A DNA stretch of 61,686 bases from Streptomyces sp. AC1-42W (GCF_003248355.1 NZ_QKWY01000004.1:1-61686); one strand, 5' to 3'; positions 1 to 8,283 are shown, counted from the stretch's first letter. The notes: generated from the letters alone by a model not told the origin. Numbers and translations are program-made.

Positions 1-2
1 GC

Positions 3-392
3 ATGGACGTCGGGAAGTGGCTGGCCCGGCAGCGGAAGCCCGAGGTGTGGGCGGCCCTGGCCGACGGGCAGCGCGAGCGCCTGGAGGCCGTCGGCGTCAC
101 CCCGCTCGCCCCCACTCCGGCCCCGGTGGAGCAGGCCGCGCTGACGGAGCCGTCCACGGCGCCCGTGAGCGCCTTCGAGAGGGGCGTTGCGGCCCTGGCG
201 CAGTACAAGGCCCGTACGGGCTCTGTGACGGTCCCCAGGGCCCACGTAGAGGCGTTGCCGGACGGGACGGAGGTGCGGCTCGGGGTGTTCCTGTCCAACT
301 CCAAGAGCCGCCGGACCAAGCTGACCGCCGACAAGCTGCGGACGCTGGCCGGCCTCGGGCTGGAGTGGGCGGCCACGGAAGGAGCGGCGTGA
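3..392 (+). CDS. C-terminal part of a helicase-associated (HA) domain protein
   Basis: The frame is open to the window edge, so this is probably the 3' end of a larger gene rather than a complete 129-aa protein. The product carries the pattern of helicase-associated repeats: a Trp-rich start (GKWLARQRKP), an Arg-rich linker, then LGVFLSNSKSRRTKLTADK followed by a Leu-rich helix ending in LGLEWA. In Streptomyces such repeats usually sit at the C-terminus of long DEAD/DEAH helicase-like plasmid or telomere-proximal proteins. No helicase core motif is visible here. The stop overlaps the next start by one base (TGATG), so the two genes are translationally coupled. Confidence 0.6.
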   Translation: MDVGKWLARQRKPEVWAALADGQRERLEAVGVTPLAPTPAPVEQAALTEPSTAPVSAFERGVAALAQYKARTGSVTVPRAHVEALPDGTEVRLGVFLSNSKSRRTKLTADKLRTLAGLGLEWAATEGAA

Positions 393-790
393 TGAGCACG
401 GGCGAGCACGAGGCCGGGGAGCAGCGCGTGCAGGACGCCGTGCGGCGGCACGCTCGCACCAGGGCCTTCGCGGAGGCTGAGGACGTCATCTCGGCCGTGC
501 TGTCCGACCCCGGCGTCCAGGAGGCGCGGGAGCGCGTGAAGGCGGCGGAGACGGAGATGGGCACGGAGCTGAGCGCCCGTCTCCAGCCGTTCCAGGACCG
601 CTACGACCAGGCCGTGGCGGAGGGCGACGCCGACGCACTCGCCGGGCTCTGCGGGGGCAAGCACGGCCCCTGGGGGCGGATCTGTGTGCTGCCCGACGGG
701 CACGAGACCTCGATGGAGGAACCGCACTGGGGCCGCAACAGCGAGGGCCGGCCGATCGCGTGGGTGGGCAGCGCGCCTGACGACTGGTGA
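392..790 (+). CDS. hypothetical protein, coupled to upstream HA-domain gene
   Basis: 132 aa. The ATG shares a base with the stop codon of the upstream gene (TGATG), which fixes the start. The N-terminal two thirds are charged and helical (probable coiled coil, about residues 10-75). The C-terminus has a compact Cys/Gly/Trp-rich part (CGGKHGPWGRICVLPDGHE) of the kind seen in small Streptomyces phage and plasmid proteins. I do not recognise the family. A strong hairpin follows it. Confidence 0.6.
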   Translation: MSTGEHEAGEQRVQDAVRRHARTRAFAEAEDVISAVLSDPGVQEARERVKAAETEMGTELSARLQPFQDRYDQAVAEGDADALAGLCGGKHGPWGRICVLPDGHETSMEEPHWGRNSEGRPIAWVGSAPDDW

Positions 791-813
791 GCGGCGGCGG
801 TGAGAGCGGCGAC

Positions 814-845
814 AGGACCCCGAGCGCACGGGCGCTCGGGGTCCT
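814..845 (+). terminator. hairpin terminator after the first operon
   Basis: Perfect 14-bp inverted repeat (814-827 and 832-845) with a 4-nt loop, directly after the stop at 790. There is no long T run, as is usual in Streptomyces. Confidence 0.7.
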
Positions 846-873
846 TCGCTGTCCGGGGCCAGCGACACCGCTT

Positions 874-952
874 CCAGGCCCTACACGCACTGGGGTGCGA
901 TGCCCGGGGTTCTGAGCCGGGAGCATCGCACTGGTGTGCGTGTAGGCCCTGG
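874..952. repeat. long imperfect inverted repeat between convergent genes
   Basis: Two arms of about 36 bp (874-909 and 917-952) pair with only a few mismatches or bulges around a short loop. Matching blocks are CTACACGCAC/GTGCGTGTAG and GTGCGATGC/GCATCGCAC. It lies between the plus-strand operon and the minus-strand DUF6415-like gene. It may be a bidirectional terminator; its length and bulges make a structured RNA or a protein-binding cruciform possible. Confidence 0.6.
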
Positions 953-978
953 GATCTTCGGGCCGCTCCCCCGGCGAA

Positions 979-1365
979 CTAGGCGGTGGCCGGGGCGGGT
1001 TCGGTGAGGCGGTCCAGCCGGGTGTAGAGGGCCTGTACGAGGCGGGCGCGGTTCTGGACGCAGCGGGCGGTGCCCTGGAGCGGGGCGGACAGGCGGCCGT
1101 CGGCTTCGCGGAGGATGACTTCGGCGAGGGCGCCGCGGCCGTCGCTCTTGGGTAGGGCGGCGGCGAGACGCCGGACGTCGGCGGCGACCGCGCGGGCGTG
1201 GCCGGTGAGCTGGAGGGCGATCTGCTCGTAGTCGCAGGGAGCGAGGTCCGGGTCCTTCCACGCGAGGACGGCGGTGATGAGGGCCTCGTGCGGGGCACGG
1301 TCCAGGGGCAGTTCGGCGTCCAGCAGGCCCTCGGGATCGTGGAGCACGGCGTAGGCCCCGCTCAC
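979..1365 (-). CDS. DUF6415-like protein
   Basis: 128 aa, GTG start in a GTGA overlap with the upstream small ORF. The middle (CDYEQIALQLTGHARAVAADV, continuing to a Leu-Pro-Lys block and READGRL) resembles the Streptomyces DUF6415 pattern of two amphipathic helices with a conserved Leu-x-Gly-His. DUF6415 proteins are often annotated as natural-product related, with no demonstrated activity. Here it travels with an XRE-DUF5753 regulator and a DUF6879 gene, so a regulatory accessory role is as likely. The family call is from memory of the pattern. Confidence 0.55.
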   Translation of the reverse strand: MSGAYAVLHDPEGLLDAELPLDRAPHEALITAVLAWKDPDLAPCDYEQIALQLTGHARAVAADVRRLAAALPKSDGRGALAEVILREADGRLSAPLQGTARCVQNRARLVQALYTRLDRLTEPAPATA

Positions 1366-1550
1366 CGCACGCCCGCCGCGTCGTCGGCCTGGCCGTGGTC
1401 GCCCCTGTCGGCGTCCGGGTCCGGGTCGGCGAGGAAGCGGGCGTAGCCGCGTACGGCGCGCTCCAGCAGCGCGGAGGAAGGCCGGCCGAAGTCGGGCCGC
1501 TGGAGGCCGGGTCCGTCGGGTGCGGGTCCGGCGGGTGTGGGTGCGCTCAT
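1362..1550 (-). CDS. small hypothetical protein
   Basis: 62 aa. I take the ATG at 1550 because GGAGG lies 8 nt before it; the GTG two codons upstream is only 2 nt from the same GGAGG. Pro-rich N-terminus, then a helix (SSALLERAVRGYARFLADP) and an acidic tail. It overlaps the next gene by 4 nt (GTGA). Function unknown. Confidence 0.5.
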   Translation of the reverse strand: MSAPTPAGPAPDGPGLQRPDFGRPSSALLERAVRGYARFLADPDPDADRGDHGQADDAAGVR

Positions 1551-1649
1551 GGGCACCGCCTCCGTGTGCTGAGTGGTCGCGTCGGTGTCGTTCGACGCTA
1601 CGGAGGCTCCGGCTCCGTCCTCAACGAGATTGCGGGAAATTGCGGAAGT

Positions 1650-2498
1650 TCACCCCAGGGCGTCGATCGCGGCCGTGATGCGGTCGCGGGCGGCGTCGCC
1701 GTAGACGGCCATCTCCGTGAGGCCAGCGAACGCCTTGGCGTAGTCGGCGAGCTCGCGCGGCTGCGTCACCTTGATCTCCGCCGTCAGCGTCTCCACCACG
1801 GCCACGGTGTCGTCGTGGAGGTAGAACGCCTCCAGCGGCCAGACGGTGCGCTGCGCGGTGAAAGGGATGATGCCCAGCGAGACCGAGGCGAGCGGCATCA
1901 CCGCCAGGAGGTGGCGCAGCTGCCCGCGCATCGCCTCGGGGTCGGCGGTGCGAAAGCGGAGGACTGACTCCTCCACGAGCACGACGTAGCGGTGCCCGCC
2001 CTCGTAGAGGAAGCGGGAGCGGGCGATGCGGGCGGCGACCGCTTCGGTGACGTCGTTGGGGGTGCCCTGGAAGCGGGTGATCTGCTCCATGAGGGCGGTG
2101 GCGAAGCCGGGTGTCTGGAAGAAGCCCGGGAAGACGTTGGAGACGTAGACCCGGCAGACGCGGGTCTGTTCGTGCAGGGTGTTCCAGTTCTGCTGGACCT
2201 TGCGCATCCCGTCCTTGTGCAGGCGGCGCCACTCCAGATACATCGAGTCGACGGCGCGGGCGGTGGCGATGAGGTCGTCGGCCTGGTCGTCCGCGCCGCA
2301 CGCCGAACACCAGGCGCGGATGTCCGCGTCGGAGGGCGGGGCGTCGGCCTTCTGGATGCGGGTGGTCTTCGCCGGGTGCCAGCCGCACCGGGCGGAGAGG
2401 TCCTTCCCGGAGAGGCCGGCGTCCTTGCGCAGGTGGCTGAGGCGCACGGCCAGGGCCTCGCGGGCGGCCTGTGCGCTGGACGATGGGGATGCGCTCAC
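1650..2498 (-). CDS. XRE-family regulator with DUF5753 domain
   Basis: 282 aa. The N-terminal helix-turn-helix (about residues 12-70; LSHLRKDAGLSGKDLSARCG, then a KTTRIQKAD recognition helix) is followed by a DUF5753 effector domain with typical landmarks: FPGFFQTPGFA near residue 125, the RQ/RSRFLYE region, LRHLL near 205 and FYLHDD near 235. This family is abundant in Streptomyces, where members such as WhiJ-type proteins work with small partner proteins in developmental control. The DUF6879 gene just upstream is a common companion. Ligand and operator are unknown. Confidence 0.85.
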   Translation of the reverse strand: MSASPSSSAQAAREALAVRLSHLRKDAGLSGKDLSARCGWHPAKTTRIQKADAPPSDADIRAWCSACGADDQADDLIATARAVDSMYLEWRRLHKDGMRKVQQNWNTLHEQTRVCRVYVSNVFPGFFQTPGFATALMEQITRFQGTPNDVTEAVAARIARSRFLYEGGHRYVVLVEESVLRFRTADPEAMRGQLRHLLAVMPLASVSLGIIPFTAQRTVWPLEAFYLHDDTVAVVETLTAEIKVTQPRELADYAKAFAGLTEMAVYGDAARDRITAAIDALG

Positions 2499-2508
2499 GG
2501 TGCTCTGC

Positions 2509-3063
2509 TCAGTGGTTCTGGACGGTGTACTTCTCGTGCGGGACGCCGCGCTCCCACACGGTCTCGAAGGCGGCGCGGCAGAGCACGACGGCGGCCGGGT
2601 CGGTGGTGCGTTCCTTGCCGTCCGGTGCCCAGTCGCCGGTGCCGGTGAAGTGGTGGAACTGCACGAGCCGGTCGTCCAGGAGCCAGAAGTCGTTGCCGGG
2701 CAGTGCGATGTCGGAGGCGCGGCGGCGGGGCAGCCAGCGCACGTCTTCCCCGGCCTGGAGGTTGAGCGGGGTGATGGCGTGTTCGTAGCGGATGTAGTCG
2801 GTGACCGGCTCGGAGACGATCCGGGCGCGGCGCATCACCACGCCGCGGGCGACCGCGCTTTGCACGAGCGGCATCCACTGGGGCCAGAAGGAGCGGGCCG
2901 GGTCGAGGTTGGGGACGCTGGTGGCCAGGAAGTCGGCGTAGTCGTCCGTCTCGTCGCCGACGGCGTACAGGTCGCGCATCTCCAGGTGGACCGCCGTGTG
3001 GTGGGTGTCGGCGAGCAGCTCAGCGAACGTCGCGGTGTTCAGCTGCTGCGCGTTCAGCGGCAT
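2509..3063 (-). CDS. DUF6879 family protein
   Basis: 184 aa. Recognised by the family core ARIVSEPVTDYIRYEHAIT, then GEDVRWLPRRRASDIALP and GNDFWLLDDRLVQFHHFTG. These proteins usually stand beside XRE-DUF5753 regulators in Streptomyces and are thought to be their partners; no biochemical activity is established. It lies 10 bp upstream of the XRE gene and overlaps the gene upstream by 44 nt, so all three form one operon. Confidence 0.8.
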   Translation of the reverse strand: MPLNAQQLNTATFAELLADTHHTAVHLEMRDLYAVGDETDDYADFLATSVPNLDPARSFWPQWMPLVQSAVARGVVMRRARIVSEPVTDYIRYEHAITPLNLQAGEDVRWLPRRRASDIALPGNDFWLLDDRLVQFHHFTGTGDWAPDGKERTTDPAAVVLCRAAFETVWERGVPHEKYTVQNH

Positions 3064-3298
3064 CGCACGCCTCCCTCAAAATCTGCACCATGTGGAACGG
3101 GATCCGGATCACCCGCTCGTGCGGCGGGATCCCCGTCTTGTGGCCGGCGACCCACTCGGTGGAGCCGACCAGGGACTTGAGGAGGGCGTCGGCTTCCTCG
3201 CCCTGGAGGACCAGGTCCGCGCTCTCCTCTTCCACCCACACCGTCGCTGATCCCTCACCGCCGGTGTTGGGGTCGATCCCGACGAACCGTAGCGTCAT
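3020..3298 (-). CDS. hypothetical protein at the head of the XRE/DUF6879 operon
   Basis: 92 aa. The ATG at 3298 has GGGGAG 6 nt upstream, so I prefer it to longer versions. The product has an extended beta-rich N-terminus (LRFVGIDPNTGGEGSATVWV) and a helical C-terminus. It overlaps the DUF6879 gene. Short proteins of this kind often precede DUF6879 in Streptomyces. Function unknown. Confidence 0.6.
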   Translation of the reverse strand: MTLRFVGIDPNTGGEGSATVWVEEESADLVLQGEEADALLKSLVGSTEWVAGHKTGIPPHERVIRIPFHMVQILREACDAAERAAAEHRDVR

Positions 3299-3489
3299 CA
3301 CGTACTCCCCTGTGACTCGGTTGCGCGTAGTTGCGCAGACCGTCCCGCAGGCCGGGACCGGCGTCAAGGGCGCCTCCACTGCCGGAGCATCCGGCACCGG
3401 GCGGTGGGCCGGAACAGCTCCTGGTCCGTCCGGGTGAGCGCGGGGCCGCGACGGCGGACTCCAGGCGCGCGGGCCTCTAGCGTGCGGCC

Positions 3490-4056
3490 ATGGAACACAC
3501 CCCGATGCCCGAGCCGCTGCGCCGCGCGGTCAACCAGATGGTGTACGAGGCGGTTGAGCGCTGCCAGGAGGTCATGAGCTACGCGGCCTCGGACGTCGCC
3601 CGGGACTGGAAGCGGATGACGCTCTACCGGTCCACCGACGCGGCCGACACCATGAACAGCGTGGCCATGCTGATCGCCGCGTACTGCCAGCAGAACGGCG
3701 TGGACCCGGAGACCCTGAACGGCTACCTCCAGCTCAGCCAGCAGCAGAGTCGAGCCGACGGACCGCAGGAGGACGACCGGGCGCACCTGGCGGGCCTGCT
3801 CGGTCAGACGGCGCCCGCCGACGCCAGCGAGCTCGGGACGGTGCGAATGCTGTACGGACGCGGGCAGCGCGAGGCGGAGGAAGCGCAGCAGCCCGAGGAC
3901 AGCCCGGAGGTGCTGTTCACGATGGCGTGCCTGCACGGGCTGCGGGCAAAGCTGTGTGACGACCTCGGGTCGCTGGACCGGTTCCCGCCGGAGGTGGCCG
4001 CGATGGCCCGTCGGGTCGCGGACGCACTCCAAGTGCCGGAGCCGGCCACCGCGTGA
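3490..4056 (+). CDS. hypothetical protein, helical
   Basis: 188 aa, divergent from the XRE operon and closed by a strong terminator. Almost entirely alpha-helical, without membrane segments or known motifs. The central part is Gln/acid-rich (QLSQQQSRADGPQEDD). Codon use matches the surroundings. Family not recognised. Confidence 0.65.
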   Translation: MEHTPMPEPLRRAVNQMVYEAVERCQEVMSYAASDVARDWKRMTLYRSTDAADTMNSVAMLIAAYCQQNGVDPETLNGYLQLSQQQSRADGPQEDDRAHLAGLLGQTAPADASELGTVRMLYGRGQREAEEAQQPEDSPEVLFTMACLHGLRAKLCDDLGSLDRFPPEVAAMARRVADALQVPEPATA

Positions 4057-4096
4057 CGCTGGAGACGCGCGGTCGTTGGACAGCGTGAACCCATTC

Positions 4097-4136
4097 CGGG
4101 CCCCGGGGATGTCATGGCTGATTCCCCCGGGGCCCG
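4097..4136. terminator. bidirectional terminator
   Basis: Perfect 12-bp inverted repeat (CGGGCCCCGGGG at 4097-4108 and its complement at 4125-4136) between convergent genes ending at 4056 and 4156. Confidence 0.7.
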
Positions 4137-4155
4137 TGGCATGTCCGGCGCTCGG

Positions 4156-4968
4156 TCAGCTCTGGGTGTCGTCCGGGTCGGTGAGCCAGGTGACGACGTC
4201 GGCGTCGGTCATCCAGATCGCCTGCGTCTCGTGAACGCCGTCGTGCTGGACGACGTGGCCGCGGCCTCCGTGCTTGCTCGGCTTCGGCGCGGGGCCGGCG
4301 AGCGGGGCGAGGCGCTGCCAGGTGCTGGCGGAGACCCGGGCCAGGATCACCGTGCCGAACATCTCGTGCGGCGCGGCCCCGAGGACGCCGGGGGCGGGCG
4401 TGCCGTCGAGGATGACGTGGACGCGGGCCGCGCGTCCGGTCCACAGCGCGGCCTCGAGGGCGGCGACGGCCGGGGAGGTGTGCGGGTCGTCCTTGCCGCG
4501 GAACGTCTCCCAGTAGCGGGTGAGCTGGCGCAGCGCGCTGTAGGCGCTGTCCACCGAAACGATGAGCCGGGGCGCGGCGTCCAGCTCGCTGTCGTTGAGG
4601 TCGAGGCGGCGCGCCAGTTCCTCCCCGAGGCCGACCAGGGCGTCGTGGATGCCGGCGACGTTCCCGCGGTGGGTCACGGTCGGCAGGCCCTTGGCCCACA
4701 GGTGGGAGATCCGCTTGGGGTCGATGACCAGGGCGTGGGCGCCCTGGTGGAGGAACTGGGCGGTCAGGGAGCGCAGCACGGTGGTGCTGCCGCCGCCGGT
4801 GGAGGTGCAGACCAGGACGTGCGGGCATTCGCCGGTCAGGTCGACGGCGATGGCGTCGCCGTGGGTGCTGATGCCGATGAGCGCGGTCCCTTCGGGCAGG
4901 GCCTCTATCTGCTCGCGCAGGTCGGGGGCGTGGAAGCTGAGCTTCGTGGGGAGCGCGGTCTTGTTCAT
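4156..4968 (-). CDS. degenerate FtsK/SpoIIIE-like protein, likely non-catalytic
   Basis: 270 aa, only the ATPase-like half of the family. It aligns by eye with the neighbouring 636-aa FtsK-type protein from about its residue 250: CPHVLVCTSTGGGSTTVL against SPHILVNASTGGGKSVTL, then DPKRISHLWAKGLPTVT against DTKRISHPWANGLPGVT. The Walker A lysine is replaced by Ser (about residue 60) and the Walker B acidic pair by Asp-Ser (RLIVSVDSAY against RLLILLEEVN). There is no membrane segment and no C-terminal DNA-binding tail. It probably arose by duplication of the upstream gene and diverged. It may partner or regulate the active pump. Confidence 0.75.
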   Translation of the reverse strand: MNKTALPTKLSFHAPDLREQIEALPEGTALIGISTHGDAIAVDLTGECPHVLVCTSTGGGSTTVLRSLTAQFLHQGAHALVIDPKRISHLWAKGLPTVTHRGNVAGIHDALVGLGEELARRLDLNDSELDAAPRLIVSVDSAYSALRQLTRYWETFRGKDDPHTSPAVAALEAALWTGRAARVHVILDGTPAPGVLGAAPHEMFGTVILARVSASTWQRLAPLAGPAPKPSKHGGRGHVVQHDGVHETQAIWMTDADVVTWLTDPDDTQS

Positions 4969-5104
4969 GGTGCGGTGTTCCTCTTCTGTGTAGTGCCTGG
5001 TGAACCGGGTGTTCTCCAGGGCTGGGGGGATCGTGTCGGGGAAAGCGGACAGGTCCGGATCGGTGGGTGGCGGGTCGGATTTCCGACCCGCCGCACACCG
5101 CCGG

Positions 5105-7015
5105 TCAGTCCAGGTCGGTGGTGCCGGTGGCGGCCCGGGGCCGGTTGCGGGCCCACTTCTTGAGGTCGCCGACGCGGTAGAGGAGCTCGGCGCCGCGCTT
5201 GTCGACCGGGTCAGGGAAGGCCGGATCGTTGGCGCGGGCGAAGCGCAGCGCGGCCAGGGTGATGCCGGGCAGGTGGTGTTCGGCGGCCTCACGGAGCCCC
5301 ACCGCCTGGTCGTCGTCGCCCGGGGCCGTCGTCGGCGGCGGGGTCTGGTCCGTGGGGCCGCCCGGGTCGGCGGCCGGGGCCGGGGCGGGGCTCCATGCGT
5401 CGGCGAGCGCGCCACGGTCGGCGGGCAGTTCGGGGGCGGGCGTGGACCAGGCGTCGGTGAGGGAGTCGGCGGGCGGCTTCTGCAGCCGCACCGGACCCGG
5501 CTGTGCGCCGACTGCGGGCGGGGCCGGCTTGCCGGTGGTGGCCCACTCGCGGGCTTCGGCCTCGGTGAAGAACAGGATCTGCGTCTCCCGTGCGGACCCG
5601 CCGGAGACGACCTGGGCGCGGCCGTGGTGCTTGGTGGACTTCGGCGCCGGGTGGACCTCGGGGGCGAGCATCCGCCAGGCGTTGACGCTGTAGCGGGCCA
5701 GGATGCGGGTGGAGAACTGCTCGCGGACCTCCGGGCCACCGAGAGCGCGGGCAGTGGCGGACTGCGCAACCAGCAGGACGTGCATGCGCAGCTGGCGGCC
5801 CATGTAGAGGATCTCGTTGAGCGCGTCGACGGCCGGGGAGACCTTCGGGTCGCCGGACTCGCGGGTCTTCTCCCAGTAGCGGGCCAGCTGCTTCATCGTC
5901 GCGTTGACCTCTTCGAGGAGGATCAGCAGCCGCGGGCCGATGTCCTTCGGGTCGGCGTCGATGCCCAGGTCGTCGGCGACGCGGGTACGGCGCCGGCCTT
6001 CGATGCCGAGGGCGATGAGCTGGTCGTGGATGTCGGCGATGTCGCGGCAGTAGGTGACGCCGGGCAGGCCGTTGGCCCACGGGTGGGAGATCCGCTTGGT
6101 ATCCAGGACGAAGACGAGGCTGCCGTGGTGGAGCATCTGGCAGGCGATGCACCGCAGGGTCACCGACTTGCCGCCGCCCGTGCTCGCGTTGACCAGGATG
6201 TGCGGGGACTCGGCGTCCAGGTCGACGGTGACGATCCGCCCGGCGGAGCCGATCCCGATGACGGGCGCGGACTCCTTGGCGGCGGCCACGATCTCGCGGA
6301 CCTTGGGCTCCTTGAAGGCCGCCTTGGCCGGGGGCTTGCGGGTCTTCTTCACCGTCACGTACGTCTCGCGGCCCGCCAGGTGCCAGGAGAAGGTGACGCC
6401 CTCCAGGGCGAGCTTGGTGGCGATGATGTCGACGACCAGGTCCTTGGAGAAGTCCAGGCGGCCCGGCACGTCCACGCGGATCACCGCGTCGTCCTCGGAG
6501 AAGTTGCGCGGGATGTGGAGGTAGCGGCGCGGGTCGGTCTGCTCCGGCAGGCGCAGCGGCAGCGCGAGGGCCTCGTGCAGCGGGAGCACCCACTCGCGCA
6601 TCAGCTCCCGGCGCTTGCGGGTCAGCGCGAAGTAGGCGGCGGTCGAGACGGCCGCGGTCGACGCGGCGGCGATCCCGGTCTGCTCCAGCGCGGCGAGCGC
6701 GGGGGCCGGGTCGGCCCATATCTGCTGGGCGGTGGCGACGGTGGCGTCCTGGTGGACCCACCCGGCCTGGTAGCCGCCCGCGCCGACGGCGGCCAGCGAG
6801 CTGATGCGGAAGGTCAGGCGCTTCCACCCGGCGCGGTAGGAGGACCGGGAGACGCGGCCTTCGACCTTCTGCAAGACCCGGGTGCCCGAGCGCCAGAACG
6901 TGGCGTCGGTCTTGCGCTCGCCGTCCATCGGTCGGCCGGCCAGGAACCGGCCGATGCCGAACGCGAGGGATTCGGCGGTCTCCTCCACCTGCTTGTCGAA
7001 CTTCGTCTGTGCCAT
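5105..7015 (-). CDS. FtsK/SpoIIIE-type DNA-transfer ATPase (Tra-like)
   Basis: 636 aa. N-terminal region (about 65-130) has two weakly hydrophobic segments. The motor follows: Walker A STGGGKSVT at about 278-286, the family stretch DTKRISHPWA after it, and Walker B LLILLEE near 360. The C-terminus (about 575-630) looks like a winged or excisionase-type helix (AELLYRVGDLKKWARNRPR), preceded by a Pro/Asp-rich linker. Known relatives on Streptomyces replicons pump double-stranded DNA in transfer. The divergent intergenic region upstream carries two DnaA-box-like sites. A degenerate copy lies 136 bp downstream. Confidence 0.8.
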   Translation of the reverse strand: MAQTKFDKQVEETAESLAFGIGRFLAGRPMDGERKTDATFWRSGTRVLQKVEGRVSRSSYRAGWKRLTFRISSLAAVGAGGYQAGWVHQDATVATAQQIWADPAPALAALEQTGIAAASTAAVSTAAYFALTRKRRELMREWVLPLHEALALPLRLPEQTDPRRYLHIPRNFSEDDAVIRVDVPGRLDFSKDLVVDIIATKLALEGVTFSWHLAGRETYVTVKKTRKPPAKAAFKEPKVREIVAAAKESAPVIGIGSAGRIVTVDLDAESPHILVNASTGGGKSVTLRCIACQMLHHGSLVFVLDTKRISHPWANGLPGVTYCRDIADIHDQLIALGIEGRRRTRVADDLGIDADPKDIGPRLLILLEEVNATMKQLARYWEKTRESGDPKVSPAVDALNEILYMGRQLRMHVLLVAQSATARALGGPEVREQFSTRILARYSVNAWRMLAPEVHPAPKSTKHHGRAQVVSGGSARETQILFFTEAEAREWATTGKPAPPAVGAQPGPVRLQKPPADSLTDAWSTPAPELPADRGALADAWSPAPAPAADPGGPTDQTPPPTTAPGDDDQAVGLREAAEHHLPGITLAALRFARANDPAFPDPVDKRGAELLYRVGDLKKWARNRPRAATGTTDLD

Positions 7016-7088
7016 CGGTCGTGCCCTTTCGGTGTGCGTCCCGGCACCTCACACCCGGAAGCGGACACGAACCGTAAAGCCGTTGGCC

Positions 7089-7139
7089 TGTGGATAGAGC
7101 GCGGCGAAAAGTGGGCCCTGAGCTGCGATCTGTGGACAA
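7089..7139. promoter_or_regulatory. two DnaA-box-like sites in a divergent intergenic region
   Basis: TGTGGACAA (7131-7139) is the exact complement of the Streptomyces-preferred DnaA box TTGTCCACA. TGTGGATAG (7089-7097) differs from a box complement by one base. Both lie between the divergent FtsK-like gene and the 86-aa gene, near an AT-richer inverted repeat (GAAAAGT/ACTTTTC). This may be promoter control or a minor replication element. Confidence 0.4.
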
Positions 7140-7225
7140 CTTTTCGGCCCGAAAATCGGCAGCGGCTCCGCCTGTGCGGGGCGGTCGGTACAACGGTGAG
7201 GAGAGATCAACCTGGGAGGGGCTCC

Positions 7226-7486
7226 ATGACCGAACACGACGACGACGCACCCGAGTTCAAGGCTGCGGTGGAGCGCGCGAAGCAGTACGAGGCGATGGCC
7301 GCCCGGTACGTCAAGAAGGCGTTGGCGGGCGAGGCGGGCGCGGCGCAGATGGCGCAGACGTTCGCGTCGCTGGCGGCCGCTGCCCGGATGGAGCGCCTGG
7401 ACTGGCGTATGCGGGTGCTCGGCGACCAGCTCGGGGACGTGAAGAAGGCGATGGACGGTCTTCGCCGCAAGCTGCCCGAGCGGTGA
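7226..7486 (+). CDS. small hypothetical helical protein
   Basis: 86 aa. ATG at 7226 preceded by GGGAGGGG. Charged, helical, with Ala-rich central helices (AAQMAQTFASLAAAARMERLD) and a basic C-terminus. Divergent from the FtsK-like gene, so possibly part of the same transfer or maintenance unit. Family unknown. Confidence 0.6.
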   Translation: MTEHDDDAPEFKAAVERAKQYEAMAARYVKKALAGEAGAAQMAQTFASLAAAARMERLDWRMRVLGDQLGDVKKAMDGLRRKLPER

Positions 7487-7590
7487 CGTCCATCGGGTCC
7501 GACCACATCACCGACCCCTGACCGCCCCCTGTGGGCCGCACGGGTGACTGTGCTGGTCAACAGGGGTGCGAGGGCCGGACGATGGGGGCT

Positions 7591-7872
7591 ATGAGTACAG
7601 ACGAGCCTGATGTTCCGCCGACCGAATTCCAGCCGGGTGACTCCCTCACCGGCTCCGCCTGGCCGGGCATCCTGGTCACGGCTTTGCCCGTCGCCACGGC
7701 GGTCACGGTGGCCGGGCGGGTGGCGAAGGCGCACATCGAGCAGCGCGGCGCGACGGAGCGGACGGCCATCGAGCAGCGTGGCGAGACGCAGCGCGCGGTC
7801 ATCGCTGCCGAGGTCGAGCGTGAGCGGATCCGCCGGCCTCAGCTTCCGCCCGGCGACGGCGACGCCGCCTGA
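7591..7872 (+). CDS. small single-span membrane protein
   Basis: 93 aa from the ATG at 7591 (an in-frame ATG at 7582 is an alternative). One hydrophobic segment (AWPGILVTALPVATAVTVAG, about residues 23-42) is followed by a charged helix with a near-repeat (AHIEQRGATERTAIEQRGET). This suggests an N-out anchor with a cytoplasmic coiled coil. Function unknown. Confidence 0.55.
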   Translation: MSTDEPDVPPTEFQPGDSLTGSAWPGILVTALPVATAVTVAGRVAKAHIEQRGATERTAIEQRGETQRAVIAAEVERERIRRPQLPPGDGDAA

Positions 7873-7875
7873 CCG

Positions 7876-8283
7876 CTACTCGGTGGTGTGCTCAGGGTTC
7901 GGCAGTTGGGGCGGGAAGTGGCGCTCCAGAATCTCCACCCACCGGTGCAGGACCACGAAGCCGGTGGTGTCGGCCTGCGCTTGGACCAGCTCGGTCAGGG
8001 CGTCGACGAACGGCTGGGCGGGGCTGTCCGGCGGCAGGCTTTCGGCAGCATGCTTCAGCCGCTCGTGCACGGTGGGGAAGAGCTCTTTGGCCCACGCGTC
8101 CTGTTCCTTGATGCGCCGGGAGCCTGCCTCCAAGCTGATCTGCATGACGGTCCACTCCGGGCAGTCGGAGGTGTGCCAGATCTCGTACGGCGTGCCGCCC
8201 GCGACGCGGACGTTCTCCCGGGCGGGGCCCGCTGTGCAGTCCGGGCACAGTTCGCCCGGCGTCTCCGCGAAGCCGTTCTTCAT
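7876..8283 (-). CDS. hypothetical protein with N-terminal CxxC
   Basis: 135 aa. Begins with an ELCPDCTAG zinc-ribbon-like turn, then a Trp/Ser/Asp/Cys motif (IWHTSDCPEW) that could supply more ligands. The rest is helical. Convergent with the small membrane protein gene (3-bp gap). Not a family I can name. Confidence 0.6.
   Translation of the reverse strand: MKNGFAETPGELCPDCTAGPARENVRVAGGTPYEIWHTSDCPEWTVMQISLEAGSRRIKEQDAWAKELFPTVHERLKHAAESLPPDSPAQPFVDALTELVQAQADTTGFVVLHRWVEILERHFPPQLPNPEHTTE

Noticed and set aside
874..952. tRNA gene or att site
   Set aside because: No T-loop GTTCRANYC or CCA-type end and no integrase nearby; it is a bulged inverted repeat.
1410..1425. TCCGGGTC pair as TraB recognition (clt) repeats
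   Set aside because: Only two copies, inside a coding region with a Pro/Asp-rich codon pattern that explains them.
5000..7486. 828-aa plus-strand frame
   Set aside because: It mirrors the FtsK-type gene on the other strand; only its last 86 codons (from 7226) look real.
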